Positions 8,304-16,474 of a stretch of DNA of 64,000 bases are shown here, piece after piece. This DNA is from JANYCO01 sp031416415 (GTDB taxonomy: Bacteria > Bacteroidota > Bacteroidia > Cytophagales > Cytophagaceae). The stretch is taken from positions 1-64,000 of the forward strand of contig JANOTP010000050.1 in NCBI GenBank assembly GCA_031416415.1, read 5' to 3'. Position numbers and translations under genes: made by a program. The notes under the pieces are model-generated. The model had not been told where the DNA came from. It searched no databases and worked only from the letters and a program-made list of their open reading frames with translations. Position 1 is the first letter of the stretch. Every line of letters starts with the position of its first letter.

Positions 8304-8353
8304 TTCGGAACAATCCGAATTTATCGCTTAGCACTATAAACGTATTAAGCGAT
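8304..8353 (+). promoter_or_regulatory. Two tandem hairpins in the leader of the histidine kinase gene
   Basis: Hairpin 1: TTCGGA/TCCGAA at 8304-8319 with an ACAA loop. Hairpin 2: ATCGCTTA/TAAGCGAT at 8323-8353 with a 15-nt loop. They lie 28-77 nt before the kinase ATG. They could be the end of the phoU-SprT transcript or a leader structure for the kinase. No long U-run follows, so a classical terminator is not certain. Confidence 0.4.
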
Positions 8354-8380
8354 TTCTTAACTTTTTAAATTGTAAGTAGA

Positions 8381-9478
8381 ATGAATAATGTAACTCGAAA
8401 TTTAGACATTTTAGATTCAATTGTTGATTCTATATCAATAGTGAATTCTAGTGGAGAAATAGTATTTACAAATGCATCTTGGCAAAAATTCTCTTCAGAT
8501 AATTCAGGTAATGCAAAAAACACATGCGTTGGGATTAATTATATTGGCGTTTGCGGGAAAGTAAACGGTGAAGAATTTGAAAAGGCAAATGAAGCCTCTG
8601 AGGGAATACAAAAGGTAATAAATAAACAAATTCCTTTTTTCGAATTAGAATATCCATGCCACTCGATTGACGAAAGACGATGGTTTATAATGCGTGTAAA
8701 TCCTCTTTCAACTTCCCCAGACTTAACACTTATCACGCATATTAATATTACGAATAGGAAACTATCGGAAGAAAAAAATGAAACCCATAATCAACAATTA
8801 AAAATTATTAACGAACGGCTAAATACTACCTTGTTAAAAATCGTTCACGATATACAAAGCCCCTTAACTTCTATTGAGGGCTTAGTAGACCTTACTAGAA
8901 TGGACGATGAAAAACATGCAATCAGTCCATACTTTGCAATGATTGAACAGAGTATTACTAATCTAAAAAAATATATACAGGATACATTAAATATGTTTTC
9001 CGAAGGGCTTATTATAGAATCAATAAATTTCAAAGATTTAATAAATGATTTTTTCGAATCTATAAAACATGCAGAAGTCCTAAAATTATTCAAAATTACA
9101 ATTGCAGTTGACCAAGACATTGACTTTCGTTCAGACAAAGCAGAAATAAATTTAATTATATCTAATATCATCAATAATTGCTTGAAATATTATGACAAAA
9201 ACAAACAAAAAAACTTTATCACTATTGATATAAATGTCAATGAACACGAGGCATGCGTTTCTATTCTAGACAATGGAATAGGAATTCAGGAAGAAGCAAT
9301 CTTAAAAATATTTGATTTAAATTTTCAGGAAAATGTAACTTTTTCTACAGGAGCTGGGATTGGTTTATACCTAGTTAAAAAATCTATTGTTTTACTCAAC
9401 GGAACAATTAAAACCATTTCTACTTCAGGGGTTGGGACCGAATTTATCATTAACATCCCTAATTCGAAAAAAAATTAA
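8381..9478 (+). CDS. PAS-domain sensor histidine kinase (soluble)
   Basis: 365 residues, no transmembrane helix. Residues ~1-125 form a PAS domain (LDSIVDSISIVNSSGEIVFTN..., ERRWFIMRVNPL). A short linker coiled coil leads to the H-box IVHDIQSPLTS with the phospho-acceptor His156. The ATPase domain has an N-box (SNIINNCLKYYDKN, Asn266), G1 (DNGIG, 297-301) and G2 (GAGIG, 324-328), so the kinase appears complete. No response regulator is adjacent. Its position after pst-phoU could point to phosphate sensing, but it is separated by 191 bp with leader hairpins, and PhoR proteins are usually membrane-bound. A cytosolic redox or small-molecule PAS signal is equally possible. Confidence 0.85.
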   Translation: MNNVTRNLDILDSIVDSISIVNSSGEIVFTNASWQKFSSDNSGNAKNTCVGINYIGVCGKVNGEEFEKANEASEGIQKVINKQIPFFELEYPCHSIDERRWFIMRVNPLSTSPDLTLITHINITNRKLSEEKNETHNQQLKIINERLNTTLLKIVHDIQSPLTSIEGLVDLTRMDDEKHAISPYFAMIEQSITNLKKYIQDTLNMFSEGLIIESINFKDLINDFFESIKHAEVLKLFKITIAVDQDIDFRSDKAEINLIISNIINNCLKYYDKNKQKNFITIDINVNEHEACVSILDNGIGIQEEAILKIFDLNFQENVTFSTGAGIGLYLVKKSIVLLNGTIKTISTSGVGTEFIINIPNSKKN

Positions 9479-9503
9479 TTTTCCCTCTTTCTTAATTCTT
9501 TTA

Positions 9504-10655
9504 TTAATTTATTTGACTAATCTCAATATCTCCCTCATCGGGAATAGCATTAACTATAATTTTACCATCAATCACCTCGAGCGTATTTTTAGTATTTTTT
9601 TGTTTCACTTTTACTTTCTTCCATTCAATGGGAACGTTGACTAACAAGGTAAGTGGGAAATTAAAAAGATCGTTAGGAAGATTGTCCGTTATACTAAAAA
9701 TTATTTTATTAGCTGTTTCGAGTGTCTGTACTATAGTTACATCGTCTCTCTCTTTACAATACCTCGTAACGTTGCCAACCGTTTCTATCCATAACACGTT
9801 ACTTTTTTGTTTATCTTTTAACCACTGAATAAACGGGTCTAAACTTTCGATAGATACTGGATGCCAAGAGTCATTGGCAGTAATAGCCTCCTCAAAAGGA
9901 AAGACATCGTGAGCCAAGTAAACAGTCCAACCTCCCTTTGCAATTGTAGTAGTAACAATCCAATTTTCCAGCTCTTTAATTTTTAGTTGGTCCGATGCTA
10001 TTGTACGCCCACCATTGTAGGAAATAGTATGCGCTTGTATATTCATCCAATCGGCAGGGTGCACAGGATTAAATCCAGACCCTAATCCTCGGGATGAATA
10101 ATAATGTTTTGCGGTTTCTTCTTCTACACGACCACTAAAATCTACATACGGGTACGCAAACGTGATTGATTTGTAATTAGGAATATTTTTCTTCAGGGCC
10201 CTTATAGGTTCTGTTAACTCATATTGCAACGTTCCACTCTCCTTTACTGCCCCTTCGCGAAGGGCTGTTAGCCGTGGATGTGTGGCACTATGCGAAGCAA
10301 TTTCATGCCCTTTCGAATGCATTTCTATAAATTGATACCAATACCCATTTCGCCATTTTGGACTTGCTAAAGAATCAGATTCAAGATTTTCTGAAACAAT
10401 ATAGAAGGTAGCTTTTAAGCCATATTTATCGAGAACTGGAGCTACATATTTATAATGCGAAATCATTCCATCGTCAAATGATAACGAATAAGCGGCTTTA
10501 GCAAACCCATACCAATCTGCAATTTTCACTTTGTCAGAAATTTTTTGTTTAGGCACATTGATTTCTGTCGCTTCATTATTCTGTGCGAATAAATTAGTAC
10601 TTGAAATTGTCAAAATCACTACAACTGTCCATAAATTTACAGAACTATTTTTCAT
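9504..10655 (-). CDS. Secreted polysaccharide deacetylase (NodB family)
   Basis: 383 residues with a signal peptide ending LFAQ (~25). The NodB fold starts with SLSFDDG (Asp61-Asp62, catalytic base and metal ligand). Motif 2 is SHSATHPRL (His122, His126, metal ligands), and ITFAYPYVDF is motif 3. The enzyme family removes N-acetyl or O-acetyl groups from polysaccharides such as peptidoglycan, chitin or xylan. A ~90-residue C-terminal beta domain follows (IVQTLETANKII... to EISQIN). It is the last gene of a minus-strand series and lies only 37 nt behind a small lipoprotein gene. The substrate cannot be told from the sequence. Confidence 0.85.
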   Translation of the reverse strand: MKNSSVNLWTVVVILTISSTNLFAQNNEATEINVPKQKISDKVKIADWYGFAKAAYSLSFDDGMISHYKYVAPVLDKYGLKATFYIVSENLESDSLASPKWRNGYWYQFIEMHSKGHEIASHSATHPRLTALREGAVKESGTLQYELTEPIRALKKNIPNYKSITFAYPYVDFSGRVEEETAKHYYSSRGLGSGFNPVHPADWMNIQAHTISYNGGRTIASDQLKIKELENWIVTTTIAKGGWTVYLAHDVFPFEEAITANDSWHPVSIESLDPFIQWLKDKQKSNVLWIETVGNVTRYCKERDDVTIVQTLETANKIIFSITDNLPNDLFNFPLTLLVNVPIEWKKVKVKQKNTKNTLEVIDGKIIVNAIPDEGDIEISQIN

Positions 10656-10692
10656 ATTTGATTTGTAAAATTTATCAATAAATTAATAGAAA

Positions 10693-11127
10693 TTATTTTT
10701 TAAGTGCGGTAGTAAGTAAATGGCAAAAAATACCATTTGCCACCACTATATCTGATTCTATGGGGCTACTGCTTGCGTTTATAAAACCTTTTTCATTATC
10801 AAAAGTAAACTTCCTTGGCTTATTTTGAAAAACCACATATTGAGTTGTAGCATCAATATAAACATCGTATACATTGGCTGGATTTTCTGGTAGTGTTTTA
10901 TTGCCAGGTTTCTCCTCTTTCTCCTTTTTTACTGGAACCGGGTATTCAACATAAAATTTACCCATGCCTGAAACGCTGATACTAAAATTGACATACTCTT
11001 TTACAGCTTTGTAATTTTCTTCGTTAAAACAATTTTTATAATCCATAGTAGTAGATGGGGATTTGGAACAATGACAAGCACTAAAGATAAACACTGCTGA
11101 AATTAAAAAAGGTAAAGTAAAGCGCAT
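10693..11127 (-). CDS. Small putative lipoprotein, unknown function
   Basis: 144 residues. The N-terminus (MRFTLPFLISAVFIFSAC) is a lipoprotein signal peptide with a lipobox-like FSAC, then CHCSKSP. The mature part contains a lysine/glutamate-rich insert (VPVKKEKEEKPGNKT) and a likely beta-rich region. No family recognised. It sits 46 nt after the membrane gene at 11174-11554 and 37 nt before the deacetylase, so it probably shares their transcript. An envelope location is likely; function unknown. Confidence 0.65.
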   Translation of the reverse strand: MRFTLPFLISAVFIFSACHCSKSPSTTMDYKNCFNEENYKAVKEYVNFSISVSGMGKFYVEYPVPVKKEKEEKPGNKTLPENPANVYDVYIDATTQYVVFQNKPRKFTFDNEKGFINASSSPIESDIVVANGIFCHLLTTALKK

Positions 11128-11173
11128 AATTCTTTTGGTTAATTTCTTTGAATAACTATTACCGTCCTTATAA

Positions 11174-11554
11174 TTATAAATTAATTACTAACTGAAATCC
11201 AAAAACCATTAATGATACGATAGCCATTAAACTTATTATTAAAAAGGCAATTCCTTTTCCATTCAAATCTTCATGAGATGTTTGTATTAATTTAAATATA
11301 CTAAACAATGTTTTAGTAGACCGCCAAGAAAATACACCAAACAGCGCTAAGCTTATAAACATACCAGCTAGTGGTCCATAAGGTATCTTCTGTGAAATCA
11401 AATACGCTATCACAATAGAAATACAGCCAGAAAATCCTCCTGACAGCAAGGCTGTTTTAGCTTTTATTCCAATAAAAATCACTGCTGTAATACCACAAAT
11501 AATTAAAAAAAATCCATAAAACACTAAAATAGAAATCAAATATTGATCCATCAT
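11174..11554 (-). CDS. Small four-helix inner-membrane protein (TMEM14-like?)
   Basis: 126 residues, strongly hydrophobic with about four transmembrane helices. Helices 2-3 have glycine-rich faces (LLSGGFSGCISIVIAYLI, GPLAGMFISLALFGVFSWRSTKT). The glycine pattern plus the R/K after helix 3 resembles the TMEM14 family (Tmemb_14), whose bacterial members are uncharacterised, but the match is by eye only. It starts 3 nt after the TPR gene stop, so the two are translationally linked. Two candidate ATGs (11554 and 11551) are adjacent. Confidence 0.6.
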   Translation of the reverse strand: MMDQYLISILVFYGFFLIICGITAVIFIGIKAKTALLSGGFSGCISIVIAYLISQKIPYGPLAGMFISLALFGVFSWRSTKTLFSIFKLIQTSHEDLNGKGIAFLIISLMAIVSLMVFGFQLVINL

Positions 11555-11557
11555 ATA

Positions 11558-13447
11558 TTAAATTTTATCTCCTCGTAAAATTCTAAAACGTTTTCTTGCC
11601 TCTACAATAAAAATACTTCCTGGGTATTTCAACATGAATTTCTGATAAGTATCCATTGCTTTTGGTATATCTTTTAGATTTTCCTCGTAGATATTCCCTA
11701 AGGTATAGAGTGCATTATCTCCTAGAATATCTTCAGCATAGTTCATATTTATTTTATCAAGCGCTACAATTGCATTTGGGATATCGCCCATTTTTCTATA
11801 GATTTTAGCACTGAGCCAAAGTAATTCGTCTGTAAGTGGATGAGAAGGAAATTTTTTCATCATTGAATCCGTTTTTATAATCGCTTCGTTCAGCTTATTT
11901 TGAAAAAGCAATAAATCTATTGCGGCATACTCTTTCATCGCTTCTGTAGTACTGTCAAGACCCGTATTGTCTTGAATAAGAATACTAAGATCCATTGCAT
12001 CGTTAGAAATTTCGCGAGAGGTGGCAAGCTTTAAAACATCTAAGTGTTCTTGCGCAAGCTCAAATTCACCTTTGTAATAAGACAGTTTAGCATTTCTCAA
12101 TTTTGCTTCATGACCTAATGGGTCTTCTTTCATATCTTTCTCTACTTGAGAATAAAGTAAAGAAGATTCCCAGGGTTCACCTTTGAGAAGGTAAATATCA
12201 CCAAGATCAATTTTTGCTTTACATTTTCCACGAAGATCATTTCGTGCAATGTTGATTGTTTCGTTTAGTAGTGTGGCAGCCGTATCTAGATTGTTTAAAT
12301 AAAATGCATAAAGCTGGGCCGTGCTTCTTCGCGCATCGATAGTAGAAGGACTTATACCAATTTCATTTTCAAGTTCACGAATCATACTTAAATAATCGGA
12401 AATTAGAGAACGAATTTTTAAAGGATTTATAGGATACGAATTTTTTATAGTCTCCTCCTTTGCGCGAATGAGCTCTCGTTTTGCAGCCGCATAATATAAC
12501 GCATCTGGGCTTGGATATTCTTTAATAATGTATTCGAAAAATTTTGAGGCGCTTTCATAGTCTTTATTATCCATTGCTATTTTCCCTACCTCCATCAATT
12601 TAGAACCCTGAGAACGATAACGCTTATCAATCGCCTTGGCCTGAAAGAACGCCTTATTAAAATTCTTTTTTTGCAGATTAAGCCAGAGTAGTAGTTCATT
12701 GTAGGCTATTTCGTTAGGCTCGTTTTGAATTCGCTCATATAATTTTGACTCAAGCAAGTCAAGATCCGGTCCTTCTTTTAAATTATTTTGAAATACATTT
12801 TTTACATTTTCTAATTCTTGTGGATCATTTTTCAAAAAAGAAAGAAGCTCTTCAATTGTCTGATCAGCATTTCCTTGCATAAAATAAATATTTGCAAGAG
12901 GAATAGCATACAAGGAATTATTCTTTAAGCTCTTTCTTGAAGCTAACAACAACTGCTTTGCTTTTTCAGTTAACTTTCTTTTTAATAAATAATCAGCTGC
13001 CTTTTCGACCAGTATTTCATTTTGTTTTATATCGTTAACTATTCCTGTAAATTCTTTTTCGGTCTTATCTTCCCCATTCATCTCACTCACCAATACATAA
13101 TGGTCGAGCTTATAAAAGAGATTGTCGTCCGAAATTTTGATCATTTTTCGAATAAGCTTTTCGGCTTCTTCTTTTTCTTTGAAATGGAAAAGCGTCGCAA
13201 GGTAGTTGTCGTATATAAATGGCAAGTTTGCATTGTTTTTAGAAAGCCTTTCATACATGTCCTTCGCTTTATCGTATTCGTTCGTGCCAAAATATTCATT
13301 TGCAATTTCAATATCACGGTCTTGAGCAACGAGAGTTCCAGACAATAAAATAAAAAATAGAACCCCTACTAGTAAAAAAAATCTACTAAACACTCTATTT
13401 ATTAGAAATGAAACTATACTTGAACCGTTATAAAATCTTGATTTCAT
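11558..13447 (-). CDS. Secreted tetratricopeptide-repeat protein
   Basis: 629 residues. A signal peptide or anchor at ~17-42 (FFLLVGVLFFILLSGTLVAQ) is followed by about a dozen TPR-like helical pairs. Examples are NEYFGTNEYDKAKDMYERLSK near the start, VGKIAMDNKDYESASKFFEYIIKEYPSPDALYYAA in the middle, and LYTLGNIYEENLKDIPKAMDTYQKFMLKYPGSIFIVEARKRF at the end. The final repeats resemble YbgF/BamD-type periplasmic TPRs. TPR arrays are protein-interaction scaffolds, so this is probably a periplasmic adaptor; no enzyme domain is visible. The small membrane protein gene follows after 3 nt. A 121-nt gap separates it from the upstream MtfA-like gene, leaving room for a promoter. Confidence 0.8.
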   Translation of the reverse strand: MKSRFYNGSSIVSFLINRVFSRFFLLVGVLFFILLSGTLVAQDRDIEIANEYFGTNEYDKAKDMYERLSKNNANLPFIYDNYLATLFHFKEKEEAEKLIRKMIKISDDNLFYKLDHYVLVSEMNGEDKTEKEFTGIVNDIKQNEILVEKAADYLLKRKLTEKAKQLLLASRKSLKNNSLYAIPLANIYFMQGNADQTIEELLSFLKNDPQELENVKNVFQNNLKEGPDLDLLESKLYERIQNEPNEIAYNELLLWLNLQKKNFNKAFFQAKAIDKRYRSQGSKLMEVGKIAMDNKDYESASKFFEYIIKEYPSPDALYYAAAKRELIRAKEETIKNSYPINPLKIRSLISDYLSMIRELENEIGISPSTIDARRSTAQLYAFYLNNLDTAATLLNETINIARNDLRGKCKAKIDLGDIYLLKGEPWESSLLYSQVEKDMKEDPLGHEAKLRNAKLSYYKGEFELAQEHLDVLKLATSREISNDAMDLSILIQDNTGLDSTTEAMKEYAAIDLLLFQNKLNEAIIKTDSMMKKFPSHPLTDELLWLSAKIYRKMGDIPNAIVALDKINMNYAEDILGDNALYTLGNIYEENLKDIPKAMDTYQKFMLKYPGSIFIVEARKRFRILRGDKI

Positions 13448-13568
13448 AAATACTTAACGAAGCGAAAACTTATTTCTTCTACTCTAAAGATACAAAACTT
13501 TAAAACAACTATACGACTTTTTCTTGGCTGTTTATGTGACTAGAATAATGAACTTAAAACAAGTACTC

Positions 13569-14447
13569 TTATTTGGCAATTGTTCTTTTTATTGTATCCT
13601 GACCTAATAAATCGGCCATAACATCAAACAACATCGGGTATTTATGTTTGAATGCTACTGGGAGCTCAAAGAAATACACTACCGCAAGTGCGAAATATTC
13701 GTCCCCTTGTCGTTCATCAGTTTCCATATTTTGAAACATCCCGCTCATGAAAGTTTCGGCTTCTTGAACAGAGATTTTCTCCCACTTACTATATTTTTTT
13801 TCAGAGAAAAATTTATACCCTTTACTCTGCAAACGATTATCTTTTATAAGCGCAGAGGCCATTACTTTTAACCCTTCGTTTTGTCCGTCATCTGACTGAG
13901 CATAGCCTTCTACAAATTCATTCCAAGGTATCACAATTGTATTACTTTGAGACGCAGTTTTCGGCTGCATAGCTCCATTAGGCATTATAAGAATATGAGT
14001 AAAGGTAGAGTTTCCCATAAGAGGAAGTCCAAAAGTAATTTGACAAGCAGCAGCAGCAATCATTACCTTCATTTCATCGGTAATAGCATAGCCATTTTCT
14101 GTAGTAAACATTTTGGTACTCATATAATGACGTACCCTTTTTTCAAAAAGATCTTTATCCGGTTTGCTTAACTTATTATAATAATCGCATTTTTCAGATA
14201 ACACTGCACGGTGTATTCCAGATAATGGCTCCGTTGCTTTTATTGCCTTAGCTCCAGACTTAGATCGATTCTCAATTATTTTAGTGACCTTATAATATAC
14301 TACCAATAAAATTCCAATTGCAACAACTGATAGTAGTGCAAATTCAAAGGCAGAAACATCTTGGTCTGACCAATGCGTAGAGCTGTTTCCACCTCTGTAA
14401 TAATACCAACGAAATAAAAATATAGCTGAGAGAGTAGTGTTTACCAT
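13569..14447 (-). CDS. MtfA-like protein that lacks the zinc peptidase active site
   Basis: 292 residues. One transmembrane helix at ~36-53 precedes a cytosolic domain resembling MtfA (Mlc titration factor, zinc-dependent aminopeptidase). The match includes LSGIHRAVLSEKCDYYNKLSKPDKDLFEKRVRHYM, the ITDEMKVMIAAAACQITFGLP helix, and the C-terminal FALAVVYFFELPVAFKHKYPMLF segment. Where E. coli MtfA has the zinc motif HEFAH, this protein reads VMASA (about 195-199). The downstream SE pair preceding the FF is VV (256-257). It therefore has the fold but probably no catalysis. It begins 2 nt after the glycyl-tRNA synthetase stop, in the same operon. A regulatory or binding role is inferred. Confidence 0.75.
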   Translation of the reverse strand: MVNTTLSAIFLFRWYYYRGGNSSTHWSDQDVSAFEFALLSVVAIGILLVVYYKVTKIIENRSKSGAKAIKATEPLSGIHRAVLSEKCDYYNKLSKPDKDLFEKRVRHYMSTKMFTTENGYAITDEMKVMIAAAACQITFGLPLMGNSTFTHILIMPNGAMQPKTASQSNTIVIPWNEFVEGYAQSDDGQNEGLKVMASALIKDNRLQSKGYKFFSEKKYSKWEKISVQEAETFMSGMFQNMETDERQGDEYFALAVVYFFELPVAFKHKYPMLFDVMADLLGQDTIKRTIAK

Positions 14448-14449
14448 AG

Positions 14450-15931
14450 TTATAATAGTTCAAGAATAGTTTTGAGAGAAGTGTATTTTTCTATTGTTGC
14501 TTTTAACACTTCTATCTTCACTCTCTCTTGTTCCATTGTGTCTCTATGGCGTATCGTAACGGTATCGTCTTCCAAGGTTTGGTGGTCTACCACAATACAG
14601 AAAGGAGTACCTATCAAGTCTTGGCGTGTGTAACGTTTTCCGATAGCATCTTTTTCTTCGTATACTACGTTCATGTCGTATTTCAACTCATCCATTATTT
14701 TAAGCGCTTTTTCTGGCAAACCATCTTTTTTTGTAAGTGGGAAAATAGCAGCCTTCACAGGAGCAAGAGCAGGGTGTAGTTTTAAATATACTCTTTCTTT
14801 GAGCGTCTCTCCTTCTCCAGTACTTTCTTCTGTGTAGGCATTGCAAAGAATAGCCAAGAATGTTCTGTCTGCTCCTACTGAGGTTTCTACTACAAACGGA
14901 ATATAATTTTTATTAAGTTCGTTGTCAAAAAATTGAAGTTTTTTCTTTGAAAACTTTTCATGATTGGCAAGATCAAAATCGGTACGAGAGTGTATCCCTT
15001 CTATCTCTCTGAAGCCGAACGGAAATTGAAATTCTATATCAACAGCAGCATTAGCATAGTGCGCTAATTTTTCATGATCGTGAAAACGTAATTTATTAGC
15101 AGGCAAACCGATTGCTTGGTGCCATTTCAAACGGGTTTCTTTCCATTCGTTATACCATTTCATTTCATCGCCTGGACGAATAAAAAATTGCATTTCCATT
15201 TGTTCAAATTCACGCATACGAAACGTAAACTGACGAGCTACTATTTCATTTCTGAAAGCCTTTCCAATTTGTGCGATACCGAAAGGAATTTTCATTCTTC
15301 CTGTTTTCTGAACATTCAAAAAATTTACAAATATCCCTTGTGCTGTTTCTGGTCTTAAATAAATAGTACTTGAATCTTCGGCTACAGAACCTACTTGCGT
15401 AGAAAACATCAGATTGAATTGACGTACTTCTGTCCAATTAGCATTTTTAGAAATAGGACAATTGATTCTTTCCGCTATGATTAATTCACGAACACCTTCT
15501 AGATCATTAGCCTCCAAAAGACGTGCGAGTTTTTTCAGAAGCACATCCGCCTCTTCCTTTTTACCAGCATTTTCAAGTTCTTCTGCTCTTCCTTCTACAA
15601 GTTGATCGGCACGGTAACGTTTTTTGGAATCTTTATTATCAATCATTGGATCGCTAAAACCGTCTACGTGACCACTAGCTTTCCAAGTGGTAGGGTGCAT
15701 AAAAATAGCAGCATCTATTCCAACAATGTTGTCGTTGAGCTGTACCATCGCTTTCCACCATGCTTGTTTAATATTATTTTTAAGCTCTACACCATTTTGT
15801 CCGTAATCGTAAACAGCTTGAAGACCATCGTAAATTTCACTAGAAGGGAATACAAAACCATATTCTTTTGCGTGTGATATTACTTTTTTGAACACCGTGT
15901 CGTCTACTGGGGCTACTACTTTATTTTCCAT
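14450..15931 (-). CDS. glyQS: Glycyl-tRNA synthetase, dimeric (alpha2) type
   Basis: 493 residues. Class II aminoacyl-tRNA synthetase motifs are clear: motif 2 region RPETAQGIFVNFLNV and IPFGIAQIGKAFRNEIV, the FTFRMREFEQMEMQFF segment unique to the eukaryotic-like GlyRS, and motif 3 VGADRTFLAILCNAY. A C-terminal anticodon-binding domain follows (KLHPALAPVKAAIFPLTKKD... IVVDHQTLEDDTVTIRHRDT). It charges tRNA-Gly with glycine in the cytosol and is presumably essential. The gene leads a minus-strand operon, with the MtfA-like gene starting 2 nt later. A 14-bp perfect palindrome sits 35 nt upstream of its ATG; no T-box was seen. Confidence 0.97.
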   Translation of the reverse strand: MENKVVAPVDDTVFKKVISHAKEYGFVFPSSEIYDGLQAVYDYGQNGVELKNNIKQAWWKAMVQLNDNIVGIDAAIFMHPTTWKASGHVDGFSDPMIDNKDSKKRYRADQLVEGRAEELENAGKKEEADVLLKKLARLLEANDLEGVRELIIAERINCPISKNANWTEVRQFNLMFSTQVGSVAEDSSTIYLRPETAQGIFVNFLNVQKTGRMKIPFGIAQIGKAFRNEIVARQFTFRMREFEQMEMQFFIRPGDEMKWYNEWKETRLKWHQAIGLPANKLRFHDHEKLAHYANAAVDIEFQFPFGFREIEGIHSRTDFDLANHEKFSKKKLQFFDNELNKNYIPFVVETSVGADRTFLAILCNAYTEESTGEGETLKERVYLKLHPALAPVKAAIFPLTKKDGLPEKALKIMDELKYDMNVVYEEKDAIGKRYTRQDLIGTPFCIVVDHQTLEDDTVTIRHRDTMEQERVKIEVLKATIEKYTSLKTILELL

Positions 15932-15965
15932 AAGGGTAAATATAATTATATTTTAATAATTTGTT

Positions 15966-15979
15966 CTGATAGCTATCAG
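15966..15979. promoter_or_regulatory. 14-bp perfect palindrome upstream of glyQS
   Basis: CTGATAGCTATCAG reads the same on both strands and lies between the ridA stop and the glyQS ATG. It may be an operator or the core of a short bidirectional terminator for the ridA side. GATAGCTATC-centred palindromes are, from memory, common between genes of Bacteroidota. Confidence 0.4.
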
Positions 15980-16027
15980 GATTGGTAATTTGATAATGAC
16001 AATAGTAAGAATGTATATTGAAAGCTT

Positions 16028-16405
16028 TTACAAAACTGCAATACAAGATATCTCAACATTAGCATCCTTAGGTAAACGGGCTACTTCTACCGTTTCTCTA
16101 GCAGGAAAATCCGATACAAAATATTCCCCGTAAATTTTATTTATAGTCGCGAAATTATTTAGATCTTTTACAAAAATGCTGCATTTAACTACTTTCGTAA
16201 AATCGGCACCAGCCTCTTCCAAAATAGCTTGCAAGTTCTTCATGACTTGAGTGGTTTCCATTTCGATGGTTTCGTTTACCATAAGTTGCGAAATCGGATC
16301 TAATGCTATTTGCCCAGATACATAGAGCGTATTGCCTACTAAGATCGCCTGGTTATAAGGACCAATAGGAGCAGGAGCATTTTTACTCGTAATTACTTTT
16401 TTCAT
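16028..16405 (-). CDS. ridA: RidA-family enamine/imine deaminase
   Basis: 125 residues, standard length. Conserved RidA features are KNAPAPIGPYNQAILVGNTLYVSGQI, the MKNLQAILEEAGADFTKVVKCSIFVKDL helix-strand pair, and FPARETVEVARLPKDANVEISCIAVL with the substrate-binding Arg and Glu. RidA hydrolyses reactive 2-aminoacrylate and related imines made by PLP enzymes such as threonine dehydratase. An ilvA gene lies in this window about 24 kb away. The gene lies 69 nt downstream of purK on the same strand, so it may be co-transcribed with it. Confidence 0.92.
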   Translation of the reverse strand: MKKVITSKNAPAPIGPYNQAILVGNTLYVSGQIALDPISQLMVNETIEMETTQVMKNLQAILEEAGADFTKVVKCSIFVKDLNNFATINKIYGEYFVSDFPARETVEVARLPKDANVEISCIAVL

Positions 16406-16474
16406 ATTTTTATTTTATTAATTCTAACTTTTTATACTCCGTCAAAAAGAATCGCTCGAAATCTTCAAATTGAT

